Source: Heliocidaris tuberculata (lineage: Eukaryota; Echinodermata; Echinoidea; Camarodonta; Echinometridae). Taken from it: DNA of 64,000 nucleotides. The stretch is taken from positions 72,676,890 through 72,740,889 of the forward strand of contig CM046832.1 in NCBI GenBank assembly GCA_025618425.1. Direction: 5' to 3'. Positions within the stretch are counted from its first letter, which is position 1, and each line of letters begins with the position of its first letter. This document shows, piece after piece, positions 35,001 through 43,528 of the stretch. The translations under genes and the position numbers were made by a program. The notes under the pieces were generated by a model, which was not told the origin of the DNA, ran no database searches, and was given only the letters and a program-made list of their open reading frames with translations.

Positions 35001-35043
35001 TCATCCTACCCTTGTGCTTATCATCTGACATTGAGTGCTTCAT
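25880..35043 (-). CDS. SLC16/monocarboxylate-transporter-like MFS protein, four coding exons
   Basis: Joined exons (35043-34824, 32866-32723, 28190-27120, 26049-25880) encode 534 residues with 12 predicted TM segments, the size and layout of SLC16 (MCT) transporters, plasma-membrane carriers of monocarboxylates and related solutes. Every intron splits a codon after base 1 and has GT-AG ends, and the reading frame closes perfectly. Family marks are NFKRHYTLLNGVASSGCGVG (TM4-TM5, the YFxKR-type motif), WRGALMIVGG before TM6, a long TM6-TM7 cytosolic loop (about 197-330) and IARAAHGLLL in TM8. The [D/E]G-G-W entry motif of TM1 is absent; KLTRSG stands there instead. The start ATG at 35043 (or 35031) is the least certain point: the frame continues upstream, and an unseen 5' exon could supply the N-terminus. 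Subfamily is not assignable by eye. Confidence 0.88.
26050..27119 (-). other. Intron 3 of the transporter gene
   Basis: 1070-bp GT-AG intron. AT-rich; I see no repeat or gene in it. Confidence 0.8.
27120..28190 (-). CDS. Transporter coding exon 3 (TM4 to TM11)
   Basis: 1071 nt, residues 122-478: TM4-TM6, the acidic and basic cytosolic loop (an EELEEPEEEIVE-like patch near 270-282, then RRMSHRAS near 302-309) and TM7-TM11. The acceptor TTCTATTGTCTTTAG is pyrimidine-rich and the donor is GGTAAGAAA. In TM8 the residue pair is Asn380 and Arg384. A frame continuing past the donor reads into intron 3 and stops at 27031. Confidence 0.92.
28439..29530. repeat. Tandem array of about 150-bp units in intron 2
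   Basis: Units share GTGACCTTTGACCTAC, CCCCAAAATTTAATCAGAT, GTTTGAAGTTCATAACTCAA and TTCTTGAGATATCGCGAGAA in that order. Unit starts lie near 28447, 28581, 28739, 28889, about 29204 and 29354, giving spacings of about 134-158 bp. The array ends in a GGATGGATGGAC tract near 29490. One unit is split by the MITE at 28938-29096. No coding sense. Confidence 0.85.
28938..29096. mobile_element. Palindromic MITE with GGGCCCCGTT ends
   Basis: The left GGGCCCCGTTGCA and AACTTACCATTAA segments are mirrored at the right end (TTAATGGTAAGTT ... AACGGGGCCC). It sits inside a unit of the tandem array; neighbouring units read AATCAGATCG across the site. Only about 1 bp appears duplicated at the join. 159 bp, no coding. 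Confidence 0.8.
29533..29730. mobile_element. MITE with GGCC-AATTCA ends
   Basis: The left GGCCCAAATTCATGAAAGAG is mirrored by CTCTTTTGTGAATTCAGGCC at the right, followed inward by matching AACCCATGGTT/AACCATGAGTT-type blocks. It splits the terminal part of the tandem-array tail: the host resumes with AATGCCTCCTGC and ends in the mirrored GGAGGCAT near 29760. Confidence 0.8.
29824..30415. mobile_element. TTAA-flanked palindromic MITE, family 2
   Basis: The ends AGGAAAATCCAACC and GGTTGGATTGCCCT are inverted repeats with two mismatches, bordered by TTAA at 29820-29823 and 30416-30419. The halves are related by inversion over long stretches, for example AACTTTCTTATT near 30310 against AATAAGAAAGTT near 29918. 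A half copy is found at 61938-62103. TTAA duplication suggests a piggyBac or Kolobok-type origin. Confidence 0.85.
30416..31887. other. Intron 2 sequence without recognised repeat
   Basis: AT-rich intronic DNA with a short CTCATCAACACTGGCCT duplication near 30810-30842. No gene is recognised. Confidence 0.6.
31888..32600. repeat. Dispersed repeat, copy 2 (interrupted by a SINE)
   Basis: Same family and orientation as 24377-24893. Relative to that copy it has gained a block at 32097-32133, which is itself repeated at about 33009-33045 (TTCTTTAGAAGTGAAATTCA core), and the SINE-like insert at 32315-32443. Confidence 0.75.
32315..32443 (+). mobile_element. Short retroposon (SINE or truncated LINE tail) with exact TSD
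   Basis: A 129-bp insert ending in GAGCGCTATATAAATATCC and an (ATT)n tail is flanked by the exact direct repeat AAAATTC (32308-32314 and 32444-32450). The related copy at 24377-24893 lacks the insert at the same point. A GCGCTATATAAA plus ATT-repeat 3' end is typical of L2/CR1-mobilised retroposons; no clear tRNA promoter is visible, so SINE versus 5'-truncated LINE is open. Confidence 0.8.
32588..32650. repeat. Telomere-like CCTAA tract
   Basis: Degenerate CCTAAACCTAACC repeats, the complement strand of TTAGG-type sequence. A matching G-rich tract lies at 34660-34725. Confidence 0.6.
32723..32866 (-). CDS. Transporter coding exon 2 (end of TM2, TM3, start of TM4)
   Basis: 144 nt encoding residues 74-121. 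It contains VRHFGVRYVMVAGAILSASG, which corresponds to the conserved loop 2-3 and TM3 of MCTs. The acceptor is AAATAAAG before 32866 (a weak polypyrimidine tract) and the donor is GGTAAGAAT; both borders are phase 1. Confidence 0.88.
33515..34095. repeat. 148-bp tandem repeat ending in GGACGCAC and AC tracts
   Basis: Three units with TGTGTAGAAGTTTGGAAGCC at 33571, 33719 and 33865 (spacing 148 and 146). The first two are nearly identical. The third leads into ACGGACGCACGGAC repeats and (AC)n at about 34018-34040. Located in intron 1. Confidence 0.9.
34660..34725. repeat. Telomere-like TTAGGG tract in intron 1
   Basis: Degenerate TTAGGTTTAGGGTTAGGG repeats. Just outside, GACAATTGCTC (34621) is mirrored by GAGCAATTGTC (about 34771), suggesting the tract is carried in a small inverted-repeat element. 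Confidence 0.65.
34824..35043 (-). CDS. Transporter coding exon 1 (TM1 and most of TM2)
   Basis: Encodes residues 1-73 and the first base of codon 74. TM1 spans roughly residues 20-45 (TVIVACNLLAQGMTHGLSSS region) and TM2 starts near residue 56. The donor is GTAAGTG after base 34824. Possible alternative 5' limits are AG sites on the minus strand just before the second methionine, which would imply an upstream exon. Confidence 0.75.
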
Positions 35044-35367
35044 GAGAATATTTGAATAAAAACAACATATGATCATCCAAAAATATGTAAGCACTTTGAA
35101 ATCTGGAAGGCTGTATTCATACATGTAGCCTGCAATGATTGATGTGTTTTATAATTGCCTTTCAGTTATAAATGCAGGTATTGAATAGTGAGCAACATGT
35201 AATTTTTATTCAATAATTCAAACTCATGGGGTTGCTTCAGCCATCTGCTGAACAAATTACAAGCAGAGCACTTAAATGGGAAGGCCACTCTGGAATCAAC
35301 TTTGTTTTAATAATTAGAAAATTAAAGAAACAAACAGTATGAGCAGCTCTCTACATGTATGTATGTA

Positions 35368-36330
35368 CAGCCCTGGAAAAAATTATTAGACCAGCTCCTT
35401 ACATAGGCCTACATGTACATGGCAAGTGTTGGCTATATCAGTAATTGAATTTTCATAATGAGTGGATGAATACTCCCCAAAACAATTAGCTCGTGTAATA
35501 ACTAATCCCTCTGACAATTACCACCAGGGTAATTGCCCCTAGGACAATTAATCCCGGACAATTTTCGCTGAAGGACAATTACTTCTAAGGGCACCCCAAC
35601 TGATAGAACTTTTAAGAAAAACTAACAGAATGTAAATATCCTAGATCTATGCTATCTGTCCTGAGGGATATTCTCCAGGGGTAGGGGTTTTGGAAAAAAT
35701 GTCCTGACAGAAGTGGTCTGGGGATAATTGTCCAGAGGGTATGCCTGATTTTCTCATAAAGCGATGTCCACTCCTCTGGAGGCAGTTTGTTCAGTTCTTG
35801 GTGGAAAACTGCTACATTTGATGATAGCAGCCATGCCTTGTGGCATTACGTCAACAAGGTGTTCCCCTTTTTTTTTCCTCACAGCAGCTCATTCATGCTG
35901 TAATAATTTTTTTTTGTTTCATAAAATTAATTTTCTAATACCTTTAATTTTTATGTCACACACACTGGTCTTAGTAGAATAATGAGAAGGCCATGGTGCT
36001 CAGACCAAGAGTAATAACACTTGAAATTCCTCCTCTAAGACATTTATAGCCATTCAGGTGGTCAAAAAACTCTTTCTCATGGGGAAAAAAGGGGTGTTGT
36101 AATTGTCTGGGGAAATTTGTCTGGGACAATTTGTCCTGGCTGTATTCATCCTAGTGGTAACTGTCATGGGGTAAAAAGTCACAAAGGTAATTGTTCTAGT
36201 TAGTAGTAGTCCATCAATCATGCATTAGCTGTTGATAATCATTTTCCTACTTCCACAGACAAAGGACTTATATGTAACACTACTCATGTACCCCAAAATG
36301 GAGCTGGTCTAATAATTTTTTCCAGGGCTG
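35368..36330. mobile_element. Tc1/mariner-like MITE with perfect 31-bp TIRs
   Basis: The ends are exact inverted repeats for 31 bp, starting CAGCCCTGGAAAAAATTA and including TTAGACCAGCTCC, flanked by TA at 35366-35367 and 36331-36332. That is the hallmark of Tc1/mariner elements. Subterminal zones carry many degenerate GGACAATT/AATTGTCC words (35505-35590 and 36090-36200). No transposase; 963 bp. It lies upstream of the first recognised transporter exon. The perfect ends suggest recent movement. Confidence 0.9.
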
Positions 36331-38056
36331 TACATGTATATGTATTGCAATAGCAGCTTGCGATACTCCACATCCATTTTGTGATTTGGATTTCATTTCT
36401 TTTGTTCAGTGCATGGGTACATTCTTTCTTTGCTCTCGTCATATTTATGCACCTTCCCCTTGAACAGATGGTGAATAATAAATCATGAGTTTAAACAGAA
36501 GGTTGAGTTCTGGGCCCTGTCTTATAAAAGAGTTGCTTAAAGAACAAGAGAAAAGGATAAAATGTTGCCAGATTTGAATGAAGATTGTGTTAATATGAAG
36601 AAGAGACTCTGCTTTTTGTAAATAAGCAAGAAACAAAGACAGATATTATCGCACAACCGAGAAATTTCACTCTGAAAAGGTACATCTGAGGCATCAAAAC
36701 TCAACTCCTTTCAAACACTAATTTACATCCGGGACATCCGTGTACTGTGAGATAGAATTGAACATCATACATGTAAATGGCAAGTGTTTGTTGCAAGAAT
36801 GTCTGGTAATTACAGCAAAGAGGAGGTATATGGAAATTGAGATCGAGGATGGAGAATATACATGTACTAGCAACGATGACAGCGAGGAAGATAATGGTGA
36901 AATCGGAGATTTGGACTTCGGAAGAATAGATGGAGTTTGGCCATACAACATGGCCATACAACATGTCGGCTACACTTACTCATTCATGACCAAGATGATG
37001 AGTCAAATTTCATAAAGAAATATTCAATGAAATAAAAGTCAACATTTTCTGATATTTTTAAACAAAAAGAAACTTTTAAGAAATGAGAACAAGCTCAGTT
37101 TAGACAACTATCAGCCCAAATTGTGAAACACATTGTGATCATATCACCGACACCATCCCGACACACGCACATTACAAACTCGGTACAAAAATGACCAAAT
37201 CATCTCATACCAAGAAACAACGGGGAAAATGCTCGAAATGATCACTGTGATCACATTAAAAAAAATTTAATTGCAGAATATTTACCATTAGACAATACAG
37301 CAAGTCAGCAACAATAACAAATCTTTCTTCTGAAAAAGGATGAGCAGAAATGAGGAATTTCTTTGGTAAAAAGAGATCACTACACGGGAAAATATACTCA
37401 ATATCCAATTGGACCAAAGTATACAAATAGACACGCGCATTGGATGATGGGATTGGGGGCTAGATTGTGTCTAACTGCTTACGTCACAGCAGCTTGGCCG
37501 CTAAAAAGTGTTTCAAAATCTCAGTTTAGTCCCTTGCAGAGGGGTTGTTTTAATATCTGTTTGGAGGTTTGGGGAGATTTTTTCATGGCAAAAGTGAATT
37601 CTATTGTTTTGAGGAAATATTGAACTTTCATCAAGTGTGAAATTTGTCCCATTTCAGTGATTTCAATTCTTTCCTTTTCCCTTCAACTTTAATGTTCAAA
37701 TAGGTCATTTTTTGTAATGCTGGGTTTACACTGGGGCCATGATGGCCACAATCTGCACAATTAAAAAAAAGCGTGGAGCTCCTCAATTTTTGTTCTTTTT
37801 CTGTGCTCTCTCAGTACGTTTTGTTACAATCTGTAACATTTTGTTATGAAGCCAACACGATTCTGGTCAAGGTCTGCCACAATTTTCATCACATTCCCTC
37901 TATTATAATCACCACGATATGCTCTCAAGTTTTGTCGCGTTCTGTTACGTTCTGTTTAGATCTCTCATGTTCATCAAGTTCTGTAAGATCTCCTACGATT
38001 TATGACCATGATTTGAGCAAGATTGCCACGCTTGGAGCATGATTGGGGTATAAAAA
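36331..38056. other. Upstream flank of the transporter gene
   Basis: May contain the 5' UTR, first exon or promoter of the transporter, but none can be assigned. A 91-codon plus frame (36740-37015) has an acidic middle and no recognised domain. Around 37475-37500 is a CRE-like TTACGTCA. From about 37720 repeat-like DNA begins with GGGTTTACACTGGGGCC. Confidence 0.4.
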
Positions 38057-38106
38057 GGAGGCAGGAGGTCACCCTCTCATTCTCTCCAGAGATACCAATA
38101 AGGAAC

Positions 38107-38301
38107 CATGCATGCAATAGATAAAGAAGATGCTGAATTGGCATGTACATGTATAGTCGCTCGAGAAAAAAAAAAGGCAGCAGCAGCAGCAGCAAGAAAG
38201 GACAGAACAGAAAAGGGTAGAAGAGAGAGGAAGGAGAAGTAGAAGGCCGAGGAGGTGGTGGGTGAGACCATGGTTAAGTGCAGACAGAAAGCACCAGTTG
38301 G
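38107..38301 (+). pseudogene. Harbinger (PIF) transposase fragment, N-terminal part
   Basis: A frame reading RRPRRWWVRPWLSADRKHQL before 38301 matches the WWVRPWL motif near the N-terminus of Harbinger transposases. Further upstream an ATG at 38107 begins a charged segment, with the frame changing in an A-run near 38166. It is split from its continuation by the hAT insertion. Frameshifts make it a pseudogene. Strand and order agree with the downstream part at 40250. Confidence 0.7.
38294..38301. repeat. 8-bp target-site duplication (left)
   Basis: CCAGTTGG, identical to 40250-40257. Confidence 0.9.
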
Positions 38302-38319
38302 CAGTGCTGTAGTCGAGTC

Positions 38320-38415
38320 CATCCCATCTGAGTCTGAGTCTGAGTCCAAGTCCAAGTCCGAGTCCAAGTCCGAGTCCCAAGTCCTGGACATCCGAGTCCG
38401 AGTCCGAGTCCAAGT
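38320..38415. repeat. GAGTCC hexamer array, left subterminal
   Basis: Repeats of GAGTCT, GAGTCC and AAGTCC. A matching array in the same strand sense lies near the other end of the element. Confidence 0.85.
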
Positions 38416-39746
38416 CCCGATGGGAACATCTTAAATTGCAAAATTTTTTACGTCACATTATTTTCATTATGATAAATGCCTTACTCTCTATAACATAAAT
38501 AGTTTCTGGTTCATTGAAAACTTCCATTTGTCAGAGTATTTAATTTATTGTAACTTTTCTTAGTACGAATGCGGACAACTATAAAGGCTTGCTCATTAGT
38601 GATTTGTCGCCCTGACATATCGCTTGGTACTTAAGAAGATTAAGTTCAGTAAGATTTCCAGCTATTAACACTAACAATTCTGACAGAAGGTAAAAAAATG
38701 GAATTGGAAGTATTGAGATAAATCTCTATGGTTAGATTTTCGGTAATGGTTTAGTGTACTGGTGGAATTTCAGGTTTATTGACCAAAATACTAAACAAGT
38801 GAGCATGCACTCCTTTTGTGCCAATTAGGTACATGTCTCGTTGACAAATGGCTCATATGTTCATTTCAAAGGCCTGTAATATTATTTTTTTAACAATTAT
38901 AAGTCAACAGAACAAAAAGATAACAGGTTGAATGCCATTAAAGCCAGATTATAGAAAAGAAAGTTTCCAACTGAAATGGAAAAAAGAGGGAAAAACAAAG
39001 AACACCAATAGTTCAATCTTATCATATAGCTGATTAAAGTAATAAAAAAGTGAATCGTCAATATAAAACCCTTGTACATGAATCAGCTACAGTTCTTTAA
39101 ACTGACTTAATAATGGCTTGTAATACAAGTGCAACATTAACATTCATTTTTGAAACTGACCACATGACTAAGTGACTCAAGTAAAACGAATTCAAGGTAA
39201 TTGTTAAACCGTAATAAAACCGTTTGACACTGCCAAAAATTATAAAGTGCTGACTTTGACTTTTTGCCACAGGAACATCTTTTATATTTGTAACTTTTTA
39301 TTTTAACAACAAACAAATTATAACATTTACAAGTGATTGATGGGATTGAAAACAAATTTCAAAGCAAGTGATTAAAACAGAAAAGAAAAGAAAAAGAATA
39401 AGGAGTAGCAGAGAAAAAATACACAAAGGTAGCAGTGAGCAGCTGCACATGATTAACATTAAAGTATACATGTAATGTACATGGGGTACTTGAATTTCCC
39501 CCAAAAACAGTCATCAGGGGGAATACACATCTGAACTATACCTGTACAATATACAGTGGAAATTGAACCACATGTACAAGGGAAATAATTATGAAAGGCA
39601 TAGAATGCCATAGGAATATAATATGCAAGTAAAAAGATAATAATACTAGCTTGAAATACAAGTGGAAAAGTAATCTGTTTGAGACTGAACAAGATATCCC
39701 AGGCTGGGGTCTATGGGGACTGGGGAAATGTGTGTTATAGATTAAT

Positions 39747-39872
39747 CCATCTCCAAATGGTTAACATCAATTTCAATACTTGTCTGTGTCATACGTGTAT
39801 AACGAGTGTCCATCTCCAAATGGTTAATATCAATTTCAATACTTGTCTGTGTCATACGTGTATAACGAGTGT
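39747..39872. repeat. 63-bp tandem duplication
   Basis: Two units (39747-39809 and 39810-39872) with CCATCTCCAAATGGTTAA and CATACGTGTATAACGAGTGT differ at about one base. Confidence 0.9.
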
Positions 39873-40119
39873 GTACGAGCATTATAAAACGACTAATCTT
39901 AACGTCTATCATCTATTTGGGCACATTATCGTACCGTTACGGCGATCAATGATTTAAAGTTCATTTTCAAAGTACTGCTCAATCGAGCAAGGTGCGCGAA
40001 AATAGCAGGTTTTTTTGCTTGCCCTAGGGTAATTTTTTAGCTAAAATTAAAAGCGGAAAATGGAAAAAATTGCCGGTCTCGTTGCTGGTCTCAACCCGAT
40101 TTTCGCCCGAGTCACGAGT

Positions 40120-40240
40120 CACCACTGGTCGAGTCCGAGTCCGAGACCGAGTCCTTGTGGCTCGAGTCCGAGTCCGAGTCCAAGTCCCGAGAAATAGGGA
40201 CTCGAGACCGGTCTCGAGTCTGAGTCCGGACTCGAGTCCT
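40120..40240. repeat. GAGTCC hexamer array, right subterminal
   Basis: GAGTCCGAGTCCGAG and related hexamers with palindromic CTCGAGACCGGTCTCGAG at about 40201-40218. Possibly transposase binding sites, by analogy with other hAT elements. Confidence 0.8.
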
Positions 40241-40249
40241 ACAGCACTG

Positions 40250-40405
40250 CCAGTTGGGGCACTATTCTCAACAGAGAACTCAGACCTGTGTGAAGATGTT
40301 AGCACCTACGCCAAGTATGTACGGATGCCTCCAGATCTATTTGATAAGATCCTGGAAAGAATGACACCAAGCATAGAGAAGCCTGCTGAATGTACTACGC
40401 AAATA
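40250..40405 (+). pseudogene. Harbinger transposase fragment, continuation
   Basis: The frame DVSTYAKYVRMPPDLFDKIL followed by ERMTPSIEK corresponds to the Harbinger segment with the conserved YxNFxRM and LLERV-P-IEK pattern. It lies in a different frame from the upstream part even after removing the hAT, so at least one indel predates or accompanied the break. The fragment stops at the CR1-like remnant. Confidence 0.7.
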
Positions 40406-40409
40406 GGTA

Positions 40410-41862
40410 CCAGAGTGATTTGTCTTGACACTATTAAAAGTCTTTGGCACTGCCGATATCCTTACTCTTTCAAATAAGCATGGAAAGTGTACAGCTACCA
40501 TTAGATTGGAAGTCTGCTAATGTGTCACCTATTTTTAAGAAAGGGAGTAAGACAGACTGTAAAAACTCTGGGCCAGTTAGTTTAACATGTATTGTTTGTA
40601 AAGTCATGGAAAACCTGATTCGTAAAGAGTTGTGTGACCACCTTACAAGTAATAATTTAATTTCCATGCATCAGCATGGCTTTGTTGCTGGCTGATCTTG
40701 TGTCACAATTGATGCCATGCTTTATACATGTATATATGGACCTTATGAAAGCATTCGATATGTACAGTCCCTCACCGACGTCTCCTTGTAAACTTGGAAT
40801 CCTTTGGTATTTGTGGAAACCTTCTTTCATGGCTGAAGTCTTTTCTGACTGGTAGGCGGCAAAGGGTAGTGGTTGGTGCAAAAGGAGTCCTCTTGGGGAG
40901 AAGTATTGAGTGGTGTGCCACAAGGCAGTGTGTTGGGTCCGACCCTTTTTTAAATCTTTGTTAATGATCTCCCTAAAATCAAATATCATTATGTTCGTTG
41001 ACGATACAAAATTGTATTGTACGCTCAGATACGAGAGATTCTGTTGTGCAACTTCAAAGTGATTTATCGAAAATGGAAGAATGGGCCGCAAAGTGGCAGC
41101 TTGATATTCATCCTGAGAAGTGCACCATTTTCAGGTTTGGGAAACAAAACACAGATGTGCAAACTGAATATCATATGAAGAGAATCATGCATAGTAGTTC
41201 TTAATGAGGTCCATGCTGAGAAGGATTTAGGGGTTCTAGTAGACTCAAAATTGTCTTTCAAAGATCAAGTCTCCCAAGCAACCTTGAAGGCTAATAGAGT
41301 TTTAGGAATTGTTATTAGGACATTTGTGAATCTTGATGCAGATACAATGTTGTTTTTGTTTAAGGGTCTTATTAGACCCATTTTAGAATTTGGTCAGGCA
41401 GCATGATCGCCATATAAAGTAGGTGAGCAGAGGAAGTTGGAGAGTGTGCAGAAGCGGGCAACAAAAATGATTCCAGGATTTAGAAATATGTCTTATCGCT
41501 AATGCCTCATGAAACTCAAATTACCAACTCTTGCTCACAGGCGAAGGAAGGGTGATATGACTGATGTTTTCAAGTATTTGAAAGGAGTGTATAACAGTCA
41601 ACATAATCTTTTTCACTTGGCACACAGAAGGCCTAGAGGCCACAAAGTGAAACTGGACAAACAGTATTCTCGGCTTGATTTGAGGAAACATTTCTTCAGC
41701 AACAGAATTGTGGATTTGTGGAACAGTCTCCCTGAATATGTTATTTTTCCAACCAAAATTGGGAGGAACTTTTTGCTGACCGGTCATATACTGAATCTTG
41801 GAAGTTACTCTCAGACATGCTGTATATATCAATGGAGAAAAACATTCCCAAAAGGTCAGTAA
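40410..41862 (+). pseudogene. CR1-like non-LTR retrotransposon remnant 1
   Basis: Reverse-transcriptase blocks appear in order but in different frames: WKSANVSPIFKKGSKTD (about 40510), SGVPQGSVLGP (about 40907), FVDDTKLYC with the catalytic DD (about 40992), MEEWAAKWQLDIHPEKC (about 41070) and the C-terminal DLRKHFFSNRIVDLWNSLPE (about 41680). Several frameshifts and stops (for example after HQHGFVAG near 40694) break it. The endonuclease part is missing. CR1-type clade by motif resemblance. Confidence 0.85.
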
Positions 41863-41869
41863 AAAGAGA

Positions 41870-43528
41870 CAGAAGAAACTTGTACATTACTCGTGAAACA
41901 GTGACTTTGTCAAAGAAGAAACAAAGACTATCACCTGACTATGGAAGAGATATTTGAGAACAGATAGTGTGTGGGATCACACTGCCTACGCACGTGAGAG
42001 AGAGACCTGTTACGGAATATGACAAGGCAATTATGCAGTGATTTTGAACAGCACATTGCTTCAGAATCTAAATCCAATCCAAAGGCCTTTTGGAGATATG
42101 TAAACAGCAAGGCTAAAACTAGATCAAAGATATCTAACCTTACTAGTACTGATGGATCTACAGTATGCACTGCCCAGGAGAATGCTGATGTCCTTAACAA
42201 ACAATTTAGTTCAGTTTTCACTGAAGGAGACTTGTCTGTTATACCACATATCCCAAACTATTTCACCGATGAGCCTGATCGGTTAGTCACGAAAGGACGG
42301 ACATTTGACAAATTTTGAAAGTTTGAAGGCCTGTAAAAAATAAGTTATGACTCTTATGAGACGTGTTGAGCCGTTTTATGTTCCATTGTGAAGGGTATCA
42401 CTGAAGGTGCTAAATGATGATAAAATTTGGTTGCCAGGGTTACCTACTAAAAATAGAATCCATTAAATATTCAATGTCAAGGACGGACAAAATAGAAATG
42501 GGTTTCTTGACTTATCAGTAGTCTTTTGTCTTTTCTATCTAAACAAACTGTCACTGACAAATTTGTTTGACTGCAAATGTTAGTCAAGTAAATTGACTCC
42601 CTGTCACATACATGTACATACATGTAGAATTTTAAAGTAAGCTGTAACTTTTGCTAGAGGTCCGAAAACTTTTTGTCACGGACGGACATTTGGGCGTCAC
42701 AAACGGACATTTTGAGCGTCACGGACAGACATTAACTTAAAAACTGAAAATCAGCCAATATTACTGCAATACATAAGAAGGGCAGTAGAAGGGATCCAGG
42801 AAATTACCGTCCCATCAGTCTGACGTCAGTAGTAATTAAAATAATGGAGTCTATCCTTCGAGAAGCTATTGTGAAACATATGAGCATGTACAATTTGTTT
42901 AATGACACCCAACACGGTTTTGTTCCTGGAAGGTCATGTTCCACTCAACTACTTTAATACTCAGCTAGAAGATTGGACCAACCATTTAGACAATGGAAAT
43001 CCCGTTGATGTCGTGTACTTGGACTTTAAAAAAGCCTTTTCTTGACTCTCTACCACATGTCAGACTTATAAACAAGGTAGCATCTCATGGAATAAGCAGT
43101 CCACTTCTTTCATGGATTCAAGAATTCCTGTCACATAGGGTCCAAAGAGTAGTAGTTGACGGATGTTACTCTGAGTGGACTGATGGGATCAGTGGCATCC
43201 CACAAGGCAGTGTCCTCGGACCACCCTCTGTTATGTTCATTAATGACTTACCTGATGTCACAACCAGTCACGCCCAGCTGTATGCCGATGATGCTAAAGT
43301 TTATTCATCCATCCAATGCCAGACTTCTTGCCATCAACTACAATGTGACCTTAACAACACATCTGCTTGGTCTTCTAAGTGGCAACTTCCCCTGAACTCT
43401 CAAAAGTGTAAAACCCTTCATCTTGGTTACAATAACCCCCAATGGACCTACGTCATGGAAGGTAGACCTCTAGAGAATATTTCTACAGAAAGAGACTTGG
43501 GGGTATTAATTGATAATGATTTGACCTA
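41870..43528 (+). pseudogene. CR1-like retrotransposon remnant 2, 5' part
   Basis: Begins in the linker before the RT domain (TRETVTLSKKKQRL near 41895; KSNPKAFWRYVNSKAKTRS near 42075). It is broken by foreign sequence at about 42290-42770, then resumes with RT blocks NYRPISLTSVV (42807), GISGIPQGSVLGP (about 43186) and YADD at 43281-43292. Frames are shifted several times. The RT reading LGVLIDNDLT stops at 43528, where a foldback element is inserted; the text resumes at 45209. Confidence 0.85.
42290..42770. repeat. Foreign segment inside CR1-like remnant 2
   Basis: Non-RT sequence carrying recurrent GGACGGACA words (near 42297, 42481, 42680, 42716), located where the CR1 RT blocks that normally follow the linker should be. 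The boundaries are approximate; it may be an insertion combined with a deletion. Confidence 0.6.

Larger units (their letters stand above)
38302..40249. mobile_element. hAT-like non-autonomous element with exact 8-bp TSD
   Basis: The ends CAGTGCTGTAG and CTACAGCACTG are perfect inverted repeats, flanked by CCAGTTGG on both sides. An 8-bp duplication and a CAG start are hAT features. Both ends carry arrays of GAGTCC/AAGTCC hexamers (about 38320-38415 and 40120-40240). It also contains an exact-phase 63-bp tandem duplication (39747-39872). No transposase is seen; 1948 bp. Removing it rejoins a Harbinger transposase fragment. Confidence 0.9.

Noticed and set aside
36740..37015. 91-codon plus-strand frame with acidic middle
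   Set aside because: Briefly considered as an unannotated exon. No recognisable domain, no clear splice signals, and the opposite strand is open as well.
38069..38413. Repetitive DSDSDL/GLGLGL frames near 38.1-38.4 kb
   Set aside because: Minus-strand readings of the GAGTCC hexamer array; the real coding trace there is the plus-strand Harbinger fragment.
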